Below, piece after piece: positions 61,955 through 64,000 of a DNA stretch of 64,000 nt. The notes under the pieces are model-generated. The model did no database searches. It was not told the DNA's origin and saw nothing but the letters and a program-made list of their open reading frames with translations. The stretch's first letter is position 1, and each line of letters begins with the position of its first letter. This DNA comes from Megalopta genalis (taxonomy: Eukaryota > Arthropoda > Insecta > Hymenoptera > Halictidae). Made by a program: the position numbers and the translations under genes. The DNA is taken from assembly GCF_051020955.1 (NCBI RefSeq), contig NW_027476780.1, positions 1 to 64,000 on the forward strand, written 5' to 3'.

Positions 61955-64000
61955 TCAAACAAGTATTTGAAGCTAAACCATTTGTTTCGCATGGATTCGA
62001 AGATCAGCCTTCTACTTCGCATTGATAAGAAGCTAACTCATGTGTTTCGCATGGACTTGAAGCTAACTCGTTAGTTTTGCATGCTGTTGAAGCTAAATCA
62101 TGTATATCACAAGTATTTGAAGCTAAACCATTTGTTTCGCAAGGTTACGAAGATCAGCCTTCTACTTCGCATTGATTTGAAACTAAATCATGTGTTTCGA
62201 ATGGATTTGAAGCTAACTCGTTTGTTTCGCATGCAATTGAAGCTACATCATGTATATCACAATTATTTGAAGCTAAACCATTTGATTCGCATGGATTTCA
62301 AAATAAGCCTTCTACTTGCATTGATTTTAATCTAAATCATCTGTTTCGGATGGATTTAAAGCTATCTCGTTTTTTTCGCATGCAGTTGAAGATAAATCAT
62401 GTATATCACAGGTATTTGAAGCTAAACCATTTGTTTCGCATGGATTCGAATATAAGCCTTCTAAATCGCATTGATAAGAAGCTAACTCATGTGATTCGCA
62501 TGGATTTGAAGCTAACTCGTTCGTTTTGCATGCTGTTGAAGCTTATTCATGTATATCACAAGTATTTGAAGCTAAACCATTTGTTTCGCAAGGATTCGAA
62601 GATCAGCCTTCTACTTCGCATTGATAAGAAGCTAAATCATCTGTTTCGGATGGATTTAAAGCTATCTCGTTTGTTTCGCATGCAGTTGAAGATAAATCAT
62701 GTATATCAGAAGTATTTGAAGCTAATCCATTTGTTTCGCGTGGATTCGAAGATCAGCCTTCTACATGCATTGATTTGAAGTTAAATCATATGTTTCGCAT
62801 GGATTTGAAGCTAATCGTTTGTATCGCATGCAGTTGAAGCTAAATCATGTATATCACAAGTATTTGAAGGTAAACCATTTGATTCGCATGGATTTGATGC
62901 TATGCCATCTACTTCGCTTTTATTTGAAACTGAATCATGTGTTTCTCTTGAATTTGAAGCTAACACGTTCGTTTCACATGCAGTTGAAGCTAAATCATGT
63001 ATGTCCCAAGTATTTGAAGCTCAACCATTTGATTCGCATGGATTTGAAGATAAGCCTTCTACTTCGCATTGATTTTAATCTAAATCATGTGTTTCGCATG
63101 CATTTGAAGCTAATCGTTTGTATCGCATGGAGTTGAAGCTAAATCAGGTATATCACAAGTATTTGCAGCTAAACCATTTGATTCGCATGGATTTGATGCA
63201 ATGCCATCTACTTCGCTTTTATTTGAAACTGAATCATGTTTTTCTCTTGAATTTTAAGCTAACTAGTTTGTTTCGTAATGCAGTTGAAGCTAAATCATGT
63301 ATGTCACAATTATTTGAAGCTAAACCATTTGATTCGCATGGATTTCAAAATAAGCCTTCTACTTCGCATTGATTTTAATCTAAATCATCTGTTTCGCATG
63401 GATTTAAAGCTATCTCGTTTGTTTCGCATGCAGTTGAAGATAAATCATGTATATCACAGGTATTTGAAGCTAAACCAGTTGTTTCGCATGGATTCGAAGA
63501 TAAGCCTTCTAAATCGCATTGATTTCAAGCTAAATCATGTGTTTCGCATGGATTTGAAGCTAAGTCGCTAGTTTTGCATGCTGTTGAAGCTTATTCATGT
63601 ACATCACAAGTATTTGAAGCTAAACCGTTTGTTTCGCAAGGATTCGAAGATCAGCCTTCTACTTTGCATTGATAAGAAGCTAAATCATGTGTTTCGCTTG
63701 GATTTCAAGCTAACTCGTTTGTTTCGCATGCAACTGAAGCTAAATCATGTATATCACAATTATTTGAAGCTAAACCATTTGATTCGCATGGATTTCAAAA
63801 TAAGCCTTCTACTTGCATTGATTTTAATCTAAATCATCTGTTTCGGATGGATTTAAAGCTATCTCGTTTTTTTCGCATGCAGTTGAAGATAAATCATGTA
63901 TATCACAGGTATTTGAAGCTAAACCATTTGTTTCGCATGGATTCGAATATAAGCCTTCTAAATCGCATTGATGTCAAGCTAAATCATTTGTTTCGCATAG
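61955..64000. repeat. 10,785 bp-spaced repeat, right copy (cut by window end)
   Basis: This is the right copy of 51170-53215. The match runs to the last base of the window, so the true length of this repeat is not known. The sequence beyond 64000 is expected to continue like 53216 onward. Confidence 0.88.

Larger units (their letters stand above)
1..64000. repeat. Satellite array: 30 bp subunits in a 150 bp higher-order repeat
   Basis: Every part of the window that I read can be divided into subunits of about 30 bp that start with gaagctaa or a close variant. Five subunit types recur in the order A-B-C-D-E, giving a 150 bp unit. Type A carries tcatgtgtttcgcatgg, B carries tcgtttgtttcgcatgcag, C carries tgtatatcacaagtattt, D carries ccatttgtttcgcatgg and E carries ccttctacttcgcattg. 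Position-by-position against A, the consensus types differ at 5 (B), 5 (C), 3 (D) and 8 (E) of 30 bases. All copies point the same way. Neither end of the array lies in the window. No single-copy stretch, RNA gene or mobile element was seen. Satellite DNA of this layout is known mainly from eukaryotic heterochromatin; the assignment to a eukaryote is inference. Confidence 0.97.
48842..64000. repeat. Right-hand block: most homogeneous, multiply nested repeats
   Basis: Cassettes here are reused many times with little divergence. A 29 bp B variant (gaagctaatcgtttg with tatcgcatg) recurs, for example at 48878-48906 and 49327-49355, giving 449 bp steps (three 150 bp units minus one base). The same step separates stop-free stretches starting at 54282, 54731 and 55180, and at 57128, 57577 and 58026. 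Larger repeats of 1,198, 2,846/2,996 and 10,785 bp are superimposed. The low divergence suggests that this is where the array was most recently rearranged. Confidence 0.9.

Noticed and set aside
1..64000. The many stop-free stretches of 60-400 codons on both strands as genes
   Set aside because: They follow from a 30 bp unit without stops in two frames. They start mostly on TTG, GTG or ATG within the repeat, end wherever a 29/31 bp subunit or point change occurs, and show no domain, start context or codon-position bias.
1..64000. CRISPR array
   Set aside because: The 30 bp periodicity is of suitable size, but there are no unique spacers between repeats, all subunits are related to each other, and no cas-like gene is present.
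1..64000. Repeat-protein gene of a known class (TAL effector, ankyrin, leucine-rich, pentapeptide, silk or Balbiani-ring type)
   Set aside because: The decapeptide period and residues do not match any of these classes, and no frame stays open for more than 400 codons in 64 kb.
1..64000. Inverted segments or hairpin-forming array halves
   Set aside because: I looked for reverse-complement cores such as ccatgcgaaac on the plus strand and saw none; all subunits I read have one orientation.
1..64000. Telomeric repeats, rRNA spacer, tRNA genes
   Set aside because: No TTAGGG-like, rRNA-like or tRNA-like sequence was seen anywhere.

Overview
The whole 64 kb window is one uninterrupted tandem-repeat array. 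I found no single-copy sequence, no recognisable protein-coding gene, no tRNA or rRNA, no transposase and no edge to the array: it is already in progress at base 1 and still running at base 64000. The fundamental unit is about 30 bp, roughly 37% G+C, and begins with gaagctaa. Five diverged versions of it (called A to E here) follow one another in a fixed order to give a 150 bp higher-order repeat. Cores of the five types are: A tcatgtgtttcgcatgg, B tcgtttgtttcgcatgcag, C tgtatatcacaagtattt, D ccatttgtttcgcatgg, E ccttctacttcgcattg. All units lie head to tail in the same orientation.

Above the 150 bp level are nested, much younger duplications. From left to right: 1-7560 holds 150 bp units grouped into about 450/600/750/900 bp blocks, most closed by a 31 bp variant subunit. 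7561-24987 holds three copies of a roughly 2.2 kb module (7.55, 14.75 and 17.42 kb; the last two form a 2,672 bp tandem duplication), an 811 bp and a 953 bp tandem duplication, and a roughly 2 kb module present at 10.4 and 21.6 kb. 24988-34400 is built on a 571 bp unit and a 2,191 bp repeat of it. 34400-40060 is a mosaic of shorter reused cassettes. 40060-48841 is a 3.7-3.9 kb segment present twice. 48842-64000 is the most homogeneous part, with 449 bp, 1,198 bp, 2,846/2,996 bp and 10,785 bp repeats nested inside one another.

Coding status: the 30 bp unit is a multiple of three and lacks stops in two frames (forward decapeptide like LKLNHVFRMD, reverse decapeptide like ASNPCETHDL), so many apparent open frames arise automatically. 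I do not call genes, because 29 and 31 bp subunits shift the frame throughout, most apparent starts are TTG or GTG inside the repeat, and the 21 base differences separating subunits B-E from A fall almost evenly over the three codon positions (6, 7 and 8).

Organism: the sequence does not identify one. A homogeneous array of more than 64 kb with multi-level higher-order structure and a near-nucleosome-length 150 bp unit is typical of eukaryotic satellite DNA (centromeric, pericentromeric or subtelomeric), so a eukaryotic nuclear genome is the most likely source; this is inference. The best candidate for something undescribed is the satellite family itself: a 30 bp x 5 = 150 bp satellite with at least five nested levels of repetition.
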